Origin: a marine gamma proteobacterium HTCC2148
GTDB taxonomy: Bacteria; Pseudomonadota; Gammaproteobacteria; Pseudomonadales; Halieaceae
Assembly: GCA_000156295.1 (NCBI GenBank)
Contig: DS999233.1
Location: 41,262-105,261 of the forward strand
DNA: 64,000 bases
Direction of reading: 5' to 3'
The notes under the pieces were generated by a model. That model was not told where the DNA came from and did no database searches. It worked only from the letters and a program-made list of their open reading frames with translations. Below are positions 39,421 to 47,921 of the stretch, in pieces. Position 1 is the first letter of the stretch. Each line of letters begins with the position of its first letter. The position numbers and the translations under genes were made by a program.

Positions 39421-42255
39421 ATGTGGCCGATGGGCATCAATTTGGCCGCTCGTATGAGGGTCAAAATTTTTTCGGTTTTTCTTTCGCTCGTCGCCATCGG
39501 TTCCGCCGCCATTACTGCTGCTGATGGTCTTGTAGTGACGAGAGAGGATTTGCTGGGCCCCGACGGCACTCGGCGCTTTGGAACGACTGTGACGGTGCTC
39601 TCCAGCGGCAATTATGTCGTTTACGATCCAGCGTGGAGCAGTGATGGCGTGGACAACGTCGGCGCTGTTTTTGTTTACGACGGAGAGACGAACCAGTTGT
39701 TGTCAACTCTGACAGGAAAATCATGGGAAGATACTCTCCATAGCCACATTGTTCCTCTGGGCAACGGAAATTTTTTATTTGTCACTCCCAACTTTGACCA
39801 TCAGGGTGTCACGGATGTTGGAGCTGTGACTTGGGTCGACGGCTCCGAGTCCGCTACGAGGACTATCTCGGTCGAGGGCAGTCTCGTTGGCCTCATGGAA
39901 AAGCAACGAGTGGGAGCAAAGCCCAATGTTCTGAACCATGACGTGACGGTGCTTCGAGATGGGAACTACGTGATACTTAATGAGGCTTGGGGGGAATCCG
40001 GCGTGGCCGACCTTGGGGCAGTGACCTGGGGAAGTGGGGTTTCAGGGGTTTCTGGCAACATCACGTCATCCAACAGCCTCATTGGCACAAAAAAACATGA
40101 CTTCAGTGCCGCCCATGTTTTGCCGCTTCGCTCGGGCAATTACGTCGTCGGGAGTCCTTTTTGGGATAACGGCGAAATCATTGATGCGGGCGCGGTAACT
40201 TGGGGTGATGGTGATTCCGCGTTAAACGGTCACATATCGGTAGAATCAAGCCTCATTGGCAGTTCTGAGCATGAACGGGTGGGGGCTCACATCGTTCAAT
40301 TGCGGAACGGCAACTACGTGAGCGTAAACGGCGCGCAGGTAGCCTACACAGGAGGAAACTGCGATAACTGTGTGACGTCTGCGACGTGGGCTGATCAGGA
40401 CGTAGGTATCGTAGGCCAAGTGTCTTCATCGAATTCACTCATGTCTGTTGGCACAGAGTGGACAATGGAGGTTTTGCCGCTCCATAACGGTAACTATGTG
40501 GTGTCTCGTCCCGGCTGGAACAGGGATGGTTTAGAAGGGGTAGGAGCAGTCACCTGGGGTGATGGGTTGAGTGGCGTCACCGGTGAGATGTCGGCGGGTA
40601 ATAGTCTGATTGGGACCCTCGGTGATGATAGGGTCGGTGAGCGAGTCATCGACTTGCCCAATGGGAACTTTGTGGTGCTGAGTCAGCTGTGGAATGGAGG
40701 GAGAGGAGCAGCGACTTGGGGAGACGGTTTACTTGGAGCGGTTGGAGAAGTGTCTCCTGAAAATAGTTTTACGGGGCCGACCGAGTACGCTCAGGGGCTA
40801 GGGCAGTGGGGGGCAATACAACTTGTCGGAGGGAACTACTTAGTCACAAGTTACATCAAATCCCAAGGTGGGACAGTGCACAGCGGCCAGATGATTACTT
40901 GGGGTGACGGCGCATCGAAGTCTGCAGGCGAAATTTCCACATCCAACAGCTTCTTTACTAAAGGGCACTCCGACCCGGTTATTCCTTTACCCAACGGCAA
41001 TTACATCATTTTGCAGGAGACTTGGTCAGCTGGTGCGGGGGCGCCCAGTGTCGGAGCTGTCACCTGGGGCGATGGTAGTGTTGGGGTATTCGGCAGCGCT
41101 TCCACGCTTAACAGTTTGGTAGGCCGCAATGACAATGATCTCAGGGCACTTGTGTTCGAGTCTAATGAAGACGGCAATTATGTTGTGTCGAGTCCACTGT
41201 GGGATTCGGATCAGGCTGCGGATGTCGGCGCTCTGACTTGGGTCAATGGGGCGACCGGACTGGTTGGTCCGATAACCCCCGAGAATAGTCTGATCGGTCT
41301 TACTACGGGAGACTGCATTGGCGGCGTAGTGAATGCCTGCCATGGGCTGGGCACAGGGAACTATGGTTTTGAATATGAGCGCAGAGATAATGGAGTCCAT
41401 CGCGTCGGAAATGGAAACTTCGTGGTGGCAAGCCCACTTTGGAATAATGACACGACTGCCGATGTCGGAGCGGTAACGTGGATCGACGGCAAGACCGGGC
41501 GGATTGGCACGGTAACCAACCAGAACAGCTTGGTTGGATCCACTACCGGCGACCAAATTGGTGAGCGAGTAGAAGTTTTCCGCGACGGTAACTATGTCGT
41601 GATTTCAGAAAAATGGGACAGCGATGATCTCGAAGACGCAGGCGCCGTGACTTGGGCTGACGGCGCGGTCCGTATGGTTGGAAGTGTGTCGGCTGAGAAC
41701 AGCCTTATCGGCTTCGGAGAATTCGGAACGAGGGATGGAGAATTAGATGCCGGCTTTATCCAGCAGGATGCGGCTTTCGTATCGGACCTATACGCATGCA
41801 ATTTCTGCGAGGGAGGAGTCGTTATTATCGCAGCGAGGGGTTTGGTGGGTTCAGTCACCGCTAGCAATAGCGCATCAATAATTGCGCCTTCACCAGGCGA
41901 GATGGTTAAAAATCCCTTCGATTACATTGATCACAGTGGTCGCAGACTCACCTCAAGCGACACGCTTCCAGTTCCGACATCCGCAAATCGCGTTGTTTTG
42001 CTCCAGATTAATGGGCTGCCTCCATCGGACATGGACAAGGATGGCCTTGAAGATGATGTAGAGATCACACTCTATGGCACAGACCCAAATAATCCCGATA
42101 CCGACGGCGACGGCGTTTTAGACGGTGCCGACGCGTTTCCACTTGACCCAGAGCGTTGGGCCATAGCAGTCCCTGCCCTGCCGTCTTACGCTTTGCTGTT
42201 CCTGGGAGCCATTGCCGGCCTATTCGGCCTGAGGGGGCTCCGACCTTTGAGCTAG
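39421..42255 (+). CDS. Large secreted repeat protein (GNYVV repeats, DUF5649-like) with calcium-binding region and CTERM tail
   Basis: 944 residues. Start ATG 39421 after GGGAGG; the signal peptide proper starts at MRVKIFSVFLSLVAIGSAA. About a dozen repeats of roughly 45-55 residues follow, each with GNYVV, SPxWD, a DVGAVTWGDG strand and a NSLIG end; this matches the DUF5649 repeat family of unknown function. The end holds DMDKDGLEDD and DPNNPDTDGDGVLDGADAF, thrombospondin type 3-like calcium sites, then VPALPSYALLFLGAIAGLFG and an arginine-containing end, a CTERM-like tail. Probably a repetitive surface protein. Confidence 0.85.
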   Translation: MWPMGINLAARMRVKIFSVFLSLVAIGSAAITAADGLVVTREDLLGPDGTRRFGTTVTVLSSGNYVVYDPAWSSDGVDNVGAVFVYDGETNQLLSTLTGKSWEDTLHSHIVPLGNGNFLFVTPNFDHQGVTDVGAVTWVDGSESATRTISVEGSLVGLMEKQRVGAKPNVLNHDVTVLRDGNYVILNEAWGESGVADLGAVTWGSGVSGVSGNITSSNSLIGTKKHDFSAAHVLPLRSGNYVVGSPFWDNGEIIDAGAVTWGDGDSALNGHISVESSLIGSSEHERVGAHIVQLRNGNYVSVNGAQVAYTGGNCDNCVTSATWADQDVGIVGQVSSSNSLMSVGTEWTMEVLPLHNGNYVVSRPGWNRDGLEGVGAVTWGDGLSGVTGEMSAGNSLIGTLGDDRVGERVIDLPNGNFVVLSQLWNGGRGAATWGDGLLGAVGEVSPENSFTGPTEYAQGLGQWGAIQLVGGNYLVTSYIKSQGGTVHSGQMITWGDGASKSAGEISTSNSFFTKGHSDPVIPLPNGNYIILQETWSAGAGAPSVGAVTWGDGSVGVFGSASTLNSLVGRNDNDLRALVFESNEDGNYVVSSPLWDSDQAADVGALTWVNGATGLVGPITPENSLIGLTTGDCIGGVVNACHGLGTGNYGFEYERRDNGVHRVGNGNFVVASPLWNNDTTADVGAVTWIDGKTGRIGTVTNQNSLVGSTTGDQIGERVEVFRDGNYVVISEKWDSDDLEDAGAVTWADGAVRMVGSVSAENSLIGFGEFGTRDGELDAGFIQQDAAFVSDLYACNFCEGGVVIIAARGLVGSVTASNSASIIAPSPGEMVKNPFDYIDHSGRRLTSSDTLPVPTSANRVVLLQINGLPPSDMDKDGLEDDVEITLYGTDPNNPDTDGDGVLDGADAFPLDPERWAIAVPALPSYALLFLGAIAGLFGLRGLRPLS

Positions 42256-42270
42256 GCACCTGCTAAGTTC

Positions 42271-42305
42271 AAGTATAAGCGGGATAAACGCTACCCATGC
42301 CGCTA
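42271..42305 (+). repeat. 36-bp cassette repeat, copy D
   Basis: Contains AAGCGGGATAAACGCTACCC then ATGCCGCTAG; lies 15 bp after the large repeat protein and 49 bp before the NADAR-like gene. Only the last base differs from copies B and C. Confidence 0.9.
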
Positions 42306-42353
42306 GTTTGTTGACGCGAGTCGAGGAACTTCCGATCTGTCGCACAGTGAGCC

Positions 42354-43118
42354 GTGCTGAAAAGACGATTCAACAATAGGATCAATCTGAGTCGGGTTCC
42401 CTTAGACGACTCGCCAATCGCACCTGTGTTTATACCGCAGACCTCAGGGGAAGCACTAGTTGAAACCCGACTCGTATCATTCACATGGTACCCAGGCATG
42501 TCTGTTCAGCAAAAACAAAAGTCTATTTTTGACCTGCATGAATCAGCAAAAGAATTACTGGGATTAGAGGGCATACTCGAAATATCGACGAAGTCACCAG
42601 AATCGTTAGGTGTATCACTTAGTGCATTTAACCTTACCTATCAGCCTGAAAACAGTGATAAGAGATACCCATTGGAATCACTCTTTCAATCTGCAAAGGT
42701 TTTTACCGACGGCGGCCCCTATCGCGATATTTTATCGAAACCAGCCAGGGAAGCGAAGAGCGACCCTCGTTTGACTACGTCAGGCCGTCTCGTGGCTTTC
42801 AGTTCTCGAGACACAACCTGGCCTCTAGTGCCTCGAACAGCTTTCTATGACTGGTTGTACCTAAACGTTCTGGGCCATTACCCAAGACTGGCAGAGCCAT
42901 TGAGCATGTTTGGTGGTTTCACTGATATTGAATTTAATCCCAAAAAATCAATAAATTGTCAGGCGTATTCTGCTGCTCTTTTCGTCGCGTTGAGCGAGAG
43001 AAAATTAATGGCCAAAGCAATGAAGTCTAAGGCTGCTTTTCTTGAAACTCTAAATGAATTTTCGGCATCAGAAACAACAGTTGAAACCCAAGGTAGTTAC
43101 TCGCTATTTGATTCTTAA
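42354..43118 (+). CDS. NADAR-domain protein, DarT1-associated antitoxin type, without toxin
   Basis: 254 residues from GTG 42354. TRLVSFTWYPGMSVQQKQKS, LEISTKSPESLGVSLSAFNL, the SAKVFTDGGPYRDI region and FTDIEFNPKKSINCQAYSAA match the NADAR proteins that serve as antitoxins beside DarT1 DNA ADP-ribosyltransferases; these remove ADP-ribose from guanine. No DarT-like gene lies on either side: upstream is the repeat protein, downstream a convergent zinc-binding protein. The start codon is uncertain. Assignment is by recalled family sequence. Confidence 0.7.
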   Translation: MLKRRFNNRINLSRVPLDDSPIAPVFIPQTSGEALVETRLVSFTWYPGMSVQQKQKSIFDLHESAKELLGLEGILEISTKSPESLGVSLSAFNLTYQPENSDKRYPLESLFQSAKVFTDGGPYRDILSKPAREAKSDPRLTTSGRLVAFSSRDTTWPLVPRTAFYDWLYLNVLGHYPRLAEPLSMFGGFTDIEFNPKKSINCQAYSAALFVALSERKLMAKAMKSKAAFLETLNEFSASETTVETQGSYSLFDS

Positions 43119-43123
43119 GCAAG

Positions 43124-43660
43124 TCATTCATCCAACCTCTTCGGAATGGGATAACAAATGCTCTCATCTCCATAACGCATAATCATTGAATTTAGCTCGC
43201 CACGAATATCCACTACCTGGTTATATTTCTTGGTAAATCGCTTGTTGCGCATAGGTTTTTTCTCAATCTCCCACATCAAGTCTTCGTGCTTGTCGAGTTT
43301 GCGGGCAAACCTACCCGCCATCTGCTTGTAATAGGGGACGCCCAGGCAGTGACGACAAGTGAAACCCCACCACGCCAGCCTTAATCGCCACCGTGGATGC
43401 TCACAATCAGGGCAGAGTACATTAATCTCCTTCCCACCCATATAACGTGGACGTCTGATGATACTAAGGCGGCCATAGTAGTCCTCCCCGTCCAGGTCAT
43501 ACCGCAGATGCAATAACTCGGCGTCAACCTCACATTGAATAGACAAGCCTTCAGCGTGATGCACTGAGTGCTGTCGCGAAAAAACACCCTCCCTGAGCAT
43601 CTGGTAGATGTCTAAACAAAGAAAGTCCTCTACTACTGGTTGCATCCCCAATTTCGGCAT
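43124..43660 (-). CDS. Unknown protein with zinc-binding CxxC pairs
   Basis: 178 residues. Two cysteine pairs in the middle, CPDC and CRHC separated by about 14 residues, form a likely zinc ribbon, with a Trp-rich segment between them (PRWRLRLAWWGF). Before it a strand-rich region (LLHLRYDLDGEDYYGRL, RRPRYMGG), after it a basic helix (KKPMRNKRFTKKYNQ). No family recognised. It begins eight bases after a small ORF, suggesting coupling; converges with the NADAR gene. Confidence 0.65.
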   Translation of the reverse strand: MPKLGMQPVVEDFLCLDIYQMLREGVFSRQHSVHHAEGLSIQCEVDAELLHLRYDLDGEDYYGRLSIIRRPRYMGGKEINVLCPDCEHPRWRLRLAWWGFTCRHCLGVPYYKQMAGRFARKLDKHEDLMWEIEKKPMRNKRFTKKYNQVVDIRGELNSMIMRYGDESICYPIPKRLDE

Positions 43661-43667
43661 ATTTGGC

Positions 43668-43817
43668 CTAACTTAAATAGTTATCTGCGGTTTCCCACAC
43701 TCCATTTATCCAGTACTGCGCGTTGAAATCGCCTTCCACTATCATGCTGGTTCGTAACTCTGCCTTAGGCACCAGAGATTCAGGTGTTGTCTTTAAACTT
43801 GGCACCATCACTTCCAT
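43668..43817 (-). CDS. Possible small protein upstream of the zinc-binding protein
   Basis: 49 codons (MEVMVPSLKTTPESLVPKAE ...) ending eight bases before the next gene. The short spacing supports translation, but the ribosome binding site is weak and there is no recognised family. It could be non-coding. Confidence 0.35.
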   Translation of the reverse strand: MEVMVPSLKTTPESLVPKAELRTSMIVEGDFNAQYWINGVWETADNYLS

Positions 43818-44023
43818 GGCGTGAAACAGATAGAAGCCCACTGGATACCCCCACCCCCTAGAAAACTGATAACTAATAAAACTTAATAAACAGTACAAAC
43901 TGCAAAACCTGTGCAAACTCATGTGTGGCAAGGGACTCAAGGGTGCTATGCCGCCAATTTCTCAATTTCCCCAAAATTAGATTTTCCAGTTTTCAGTTTT
44001 TCACTCCCCCCCTTAGTGCCCAC

Positions 44024-45166
44024 TTACAAGACGAAAAATACATGAGCATTTCGCTCACCGACTCGGAAGTTCCAGCGTTTACCCTGGTGCTTATCGGTGC
44101 CGGCATGCTCCGTGAGAACCTTGCCAACCTTGTTCCTGGTAATACCCAGTCGGCTAGCTGACTCCGTCAACAACTCGGTCTTCTGGGTGAATCCGGCCTG
44201 TATACATTCCTTGATAGTTCCGATTACTTCATCGTTGATGGCGAGCTTTTCAGCCACAGCAGCCCGCTCCTGAGCTTTGATAGCAGTCACTGCATCAACC
44301 TCACTGACTGAGTAGAAAAGCTCCATGTATGGCAGGGAGGGGTCATCGCCCTTGGACTTGTACTGGAAATTGGCGAACTGGGCTACATCGCCACGGTCTT
44401 TGATATTCTTGAACTTAACCGTTCTGACCGCACCATTATCTTCGACAATATCCAGAACATAGGCGCAGTCCCCGTCATCGATAATGTCAGTCGTACCTGC
44501 GTGGACAGATTCACCATCATCATTCTTAGCCTTATTGACGTGGGCATAACCGATGACAGTCCCTCCACCAGAGATAAATCCACGCTGTACATCGCCAAAG
44601 GAGCTGCTCATCCCCTTGCTCATCAGGTCAGTAAACTTCTTGAGCGTATCCAGAATGACTATGCAACCAGAGGCATTCTGACCAGCGGTTCGGTTGCGGA
44701 GAATCTCCACCAGCATATCGGCCTGAAACCCGTTCATACTCGGCACAATCATGTTAAAGCCGTACTCTTCTGCAAGCCGCTTCTTAGTCACCACGCCTTT
44801 GTAGGTATCATCAGCGTTGATGTAATAGACATTCTTCGCCTCTATCTGCCCCGACTGGATGGAATCAACCAGCAACTTCAGCCCAATCAAGGTCTTCCCA
44901 GTATTCGGCCCTCCATAGAACACCGTGAACTGCCCCATGACAGCCATCCGGCCGAGCACATATGTATCATCCAACATTCTCTTCTCCATCTGTTCGCTGG
45001 ACTCGGTAAGGATGAAACTATCGAAGTCGATAAGCGCATCAGAAGGCTCTTTTTCAACACTCTCCTGAAAATATGACTCTGGTTCAGGCAATGTCAGGCC
45101 AAGCCTGACAGCCTCATCAATATCTTTTGCCCCTGGTGGCATTGAGATCGTGCTTAACTTACTCAC
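44024..45166 (-). CDS. RepA-like P-loop ATPase (replicative helicase type)
   Basis: 380 residues. Walker A FYGGPNTGKTLIGLKLL, Walker B CIVILDTLKKF, then GGGTVIGYAHVNKAK, the order of the AAA_25/RepA family of hexameric ATPases used by plasmids and phage satellites. The C-terminal 80 residues look like a winged helix (GFTQKTELLTESASRLGITR). GTG 45166 overlaps the primase stop by four bases, so it works with the primase in replicating the excised element. Confidence 0.85.
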   Translation of the reverse strand: MSKLSTISMPPGAKDIDEAVRLGLTLPEPESYFQESVEKEPSDALIDFDSFILTESSEQMEKRMLDDTYVLGRMAVMGQFTVFYGGPNTGKTLIGLKLLVDSIQSGQIEAKNVYYINADDTYKGVVTKKRLAEEYGFNMIVPSMNGFQADMLVEILRNRTAGQNASGCIVILDTLKKFTDLMSKGMSSSFGDVQRGFISGGGTVIGYAHVNKAKNDDGESVHAGTTDIIDDGDCAYVLDIVEDNGAVRTVKFKNIKDRGDVAQFANFQYKSKGDDPSLPYMELFYSVSEVDAVTAIKAQERAAVAEKLAINDEVIGTIKECIQAGFTQKTELLTESASRLGITRNKVGKVLTEHAGTDKHQGKRWNFRVGERNAHVFFVL

Positions 45167-45966
45167 GCAGCGTCCCTTACGATGGTTATCTCTCGGTCTT
45201 TTCTGTTGTGGTGCAGCCATTCGGCCAACTTGTCTTGCTTTCCCTTACCAAAAGCGACTATCACAATGACATCATCCCAATAGTTCAATGCAGCCACACC
45301 ATCGGCCCACCCTTCCACGATGTAGATGGGCAATTGCTTGTTGAGGGTATTACCAAGAATGAGGAGTCCCTTGCTGCCGAAGGTCTGTTTAACACCCTCA
45401 CCGTTAATGCACTCAACACCCCTGAAAGCTCCGCTAAGCGTCCTCATGGGGATAATTAGGCAGTCAGCCTTCTCCCCTACCAACCTGCCTGTCACAGCCC
45501 CCCTAGCAGCCCCATAGGCACCTACGATGCCCTTTTTTATTGCATAGCCATGCGAGGTCACATCCTCATCCCATGGGCGCCACAGTTCATCTGGCTTGGT
45601 TCCTTGCCAAAGCTGATTGGCATAATCACTGGTGGCGGACTTCTTGGCTTTAACAACATCTTTTGGGATAGGAATTGTTGGAACGAAGCCTGGCTCAAAA
45701 CCCAGCAATTTTCGCACCTCTTCGGCGCAGGTTTTGAAGTCCCAACCATGGACGTGAGATAGGAGATCAAATCCATCTCCATAAACTGAATCACCAGCTC
45801 CGTTGCAATAGAATGTGCCACGCCCCTCTAAATTGTCGTACCTAAAGCGATCATGACCGCCACAGCCAGGACATGGCATATGCCTATTTTTCAGGTATTG
45901 AGAATCGATACCTAAAGCGCTGTGGATATATGGCCAGCGATCAATAGTTTGACTTAATAGCTCCAC
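45163..45966 (-). CDS. Primase with zinc finger and TOPRIM domain
   Basis: 267 residues. N-terminal zinc-binding primase/helicase motif MPCPGCGGHDRFRYDN ... FYCNGAGDSVYGDG, then a TOPRIM-like domain (LPIYIVEGWADGVAALNYWD, VIVAFGKGKQDKLAEWL). It resembles the primase part of P4 alpha and T7 gp4 proteins; here the helicase is a separate, overlapping gene. Supports a satellite-type replication module. Confidence 0.88.
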   Translation of the reverse strand: MELLSQTIDRWPYIHSALGIDSQYLKNRHMPCPGCGGHDRFRYDNLEGRGTFYCNGAGDSVYGDGFDLLSHVHGWDFKTCAEEVRKLLGFEPGFVPTIPIPKDVVKAKKSATSDYANQLWQGTKPDELWRPWDEDVTSHGYAIKKGIVGAYGAARGAVTGRLVGEKADCLIIPMRTLSGAFRGVECINGEGVKQTFGSKGLLILGNTLNKQLPIYIVEGWADGVAALNYWDDVIVIVAFGKGKQDKLAEWLHHNRKDREITIVRDAA

Positions 45967-46334
45967 TAGAAAGCAATATCTTCTTCGTATTGCGGGAATT
46001 GACTGATTCCAGCGCAGTCAGCCAAGCGTTTACTCAGCTCAACTTCCCTGATGAGTGACCGGCGCGTTGCGTCAAGTTCTATTAATTTCCTAAAGCATTC
46101 CTGGTCTTGCTTTGCATAGCCCTCCATTACCTCCTCGGTAACGTAGCCAATATCACCTCTAACGATGCCAGGCTTAGGTGCAACAATGTCGTTAGATCCG
46201 TGATTGATAGAAATTAATGCAGCGAGGTACATTTTGCTCACCTTGTCTTGACTCAAAACGTGAACCTCTTTTATTCCTGAATTGGTGTCGAATTTATAGA
46301 AGCTCTTTCCTATGAGTGTTTTTTCGTCTTTCAT
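45966..46334 (-). CDS. Unknown island protein
   Basis: 122 residues, shares its last base with the primase start, so it is in the same transcript. Charged, with a beta-rich start (KSFYKFDTNSGIKEVHVLSQ) and helical end. No family recognised; position suggests a replication accessory role. Confidence 0.6.
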   Translation of the reverse strand: MKDEKTLIGKSFYKFDTNSGIKEVHVLSQDKVSKMYLAALISINHGSNDIVAPKPGIVRGDIGYVTEEVMEGYAKQDQECFRKLIELDATRRSLIREVELSKRLADCAGISQFPQYEEDIAF

Positions 46335-46382
46335 TTTCGTTACCTTTTTCTGTTTATGATTGGGAAAGTGGCCGAACAGACA

Positions 46383-46640
46383 CTATCCCTCGGAATTGAT
46401 CACAGACACGCTCCGTGCGCCGCCATCCACTACGCAATCTCCAAGATTTCGAGCATATTTAGGCGCTACTGGCGCCACCGCAATACATAAGACATCATCA
46501 CCAGTAACCCGCCAGTGGTAGTCCTTTGGGGCTATGCCAGGGTCTAGAACGCCGACGACCCAGCCACCTATTCGCTCTCTTTCGGCCCGAGATTCGGCCT
46601 CTTCAAGGCCGATCACGAACCGATAACACGTCTGTTTCAT
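46383..46640 (-). CDS. Small unknown protein
   Basis: 85 residues from ATG 46640 (MKQTCYRFVIGLEEAESRAE). It overlaps the HTH gene stop by four bases and so is coupled to it. No domain recognised. Confidence 0.55.
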   Translation of the reverse strand: MKQTCYRFVIGLEEAESRAERERIGGWVVGVLDPGIAPKDYHWRVTGDDVLCIAVAPVAPKYARNLGDCVVDGGARSVSVINSEG

Positions 46641-46960
46641 TTGGCTGCCTTGGGGACTCGGGTATCCACCCTGCAAGACTGCTTAAAATTTCTAAGGTCG
46701 CCCATTCGATACTTCACCAGACGCCCAACTTTTGCGTAGGGCAGGTGGTGTCTGCCTGTGCAACGCCAGACCCTCAATGTGGCGGGTGCGATGCCGAGTT
46801 CACTGGACGCGACGTGTTCATCTACAAGAACGTCATCGTCTAGATGTAATGTTGAAGAACCGCTAAGTTCTCGGAGGACTGCAGTTTTATCCGAAGGGGA
46901 CAGGCTTCTGATTTGCTCCAGAAGACAAGCAAAAGGTGTTATTTGGACAGATTGGGTCAT
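46637..46960 (-). CDS. AlpA/excisionase-like helix-turn-helix protein
   Basis: 107 residues. The middle DEHVASSELGIAPATLRVWR followed by LPYAKVGRLVKYRMGDLRNF is a MerR-like winged helix of the HTH_17/AlpA type; such proteins activate the integrase or act as excisionase in satellites. The N-terminal 40 residues (LLEQIRSLSPSDKTAVLREL) are an added helix. Lies at the head of the replication operon. Confidence 0.75.
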   Translation of the reverse strand: MTQSVQITPFACLLEQIRSLSPSDKTAVLRELSGSSTLHLDDDVLVDEHVASSELGIAPATLRVWRCTGRHHLPYAKVGRLVKYRMGDLRNFKQSCRVDTRVPKAAK

Positions 46961-47040
46961 TCCGGTTCCCTGTATGGCTGACTATGACCATGATGCTACC
47001 TAGGAGAACCGATGTTTCGTTATGCAAACAATTCAGGAAT

Positions 47041-47463
47041 TCATTTCATACTGGTGTCTAATGCCTTGTTAACCTCGTTATAGACGTCTTGGACGCGTCT
47101 CTCACCCATGGGTAGCTTGAGCTTTTTACGGGTTTTGAGCGCTGCTTGCCTTAGAGAACTTCCCTCCTCAAGGAACTCGCTTACCGCCAGCCAGATCGCA
47201 ATATTTCGCTCCTTATCGGCTTTCCTTCCAACAAAAGTACTGGAAAGGCCCAATGCAAGCTCAGCTGGCACTCCCTCGACAATTTTTCTCAAGCGATCTG
47301 AAAGATAAATGAGCAGAGCTGGATGGAGATCAGGGTCCCTCTTGAGAGTTTCGGCATCATCAATTGTGGCCACATACCAAGACAATAGGTCCATGGCAGC
47401 AGACTTGTCGCCTTTATCTGCCAACTCAATTGCATCAGCTATGTGAACTGGGATGTTATTCAT
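47041..47463 (-). CDS. Unknown island protein
   Basis: 140 residues, largely helical, basic C-terminal half (LRQAALKTRKKLKLPMGERR), no family recognised. It lies between the HTH gene and the integrase and may be a DNA-binding protein of the element. Confidence 0.55.
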   Translation of the reverse strand: MNNIPVHIADAIELADKGDKSAAMDLLSWYVATIDDAETLKRDPDLHPALLIYLSDRLRKIVEGVPAELALGLSSTFVGRKADKERNIAIWLAVSEFLEEGSSLRQAALKTRKKLKLPMGERRVQDVYNEVNKALDTSMK

Positions 47464-47539
47464 AGTGTCTCTTTAATGAAGGAGGAAAAAGAAAGTTCTC
47501 GGATGATGATTCAATGTCACAGCCATCACTTGGTCTTGC

Positions 47540-47860
47540 TCAGTTTGAGTTTTCAAGTGATCGCAGGGAATCTGCCAATCCTAATAAGCTTTTTTGAAGC
47601 TCTGGGGATTCTGAGTTTTCCGCCAGGTTCTGAACTGACTCGGCGAAATCTAGAATGGGTGCGTGGTTCGCTTCAAGCGCATAATAGATCACTTCAGCAT
47701 CCGTCGATGAAGCCTCTCTCGAGTCTTCGGCATCGGGGTCTACATATTCAAAGCTAAGCTCCCATTCTCCAGTCTCTTCATCCCTCGAGAGGTCAACTTC
47801 CACTGGCCAAGATATAGCGGAGCCAAAAATGTCATATTCGAGTACTCTGGTTTTTTTCAT
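47540..47860 (-). CDS. Small acidic unknown protein
   Basis: 106 residues from ATG 47860 (a GTG eight codons upstream is an alternative). Acidic throughout (EETGEWELSFEYVDPDAEDS), helical C terminus. No family recognised. Directly upstream lies the integrase 3' end. Confidence 0.5.
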   Translation of the reverse strand: MKKTRVLEYDIFGSAISWPVEVDLSRDEETGEWELSFEYVDPDAEDSREASSTDAEVIYYALEANHAPILDFAESVQNLAENSESPELQKSLLGLADSLRSLENSN

Positions 47861-47921
47861 AATTGCTCGATTAACTCCTCGCACTACTAGCTTTCGTTGA
47901 AATTTGAATTGCCATTGACTG

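Noticed and set aside
44501-45076. 191-codon plus-strand frame opposite the RepA-like ATPase
   Set aside because: Antisense shadow of a gene with clear Walker motifs and overlapping operon partners.
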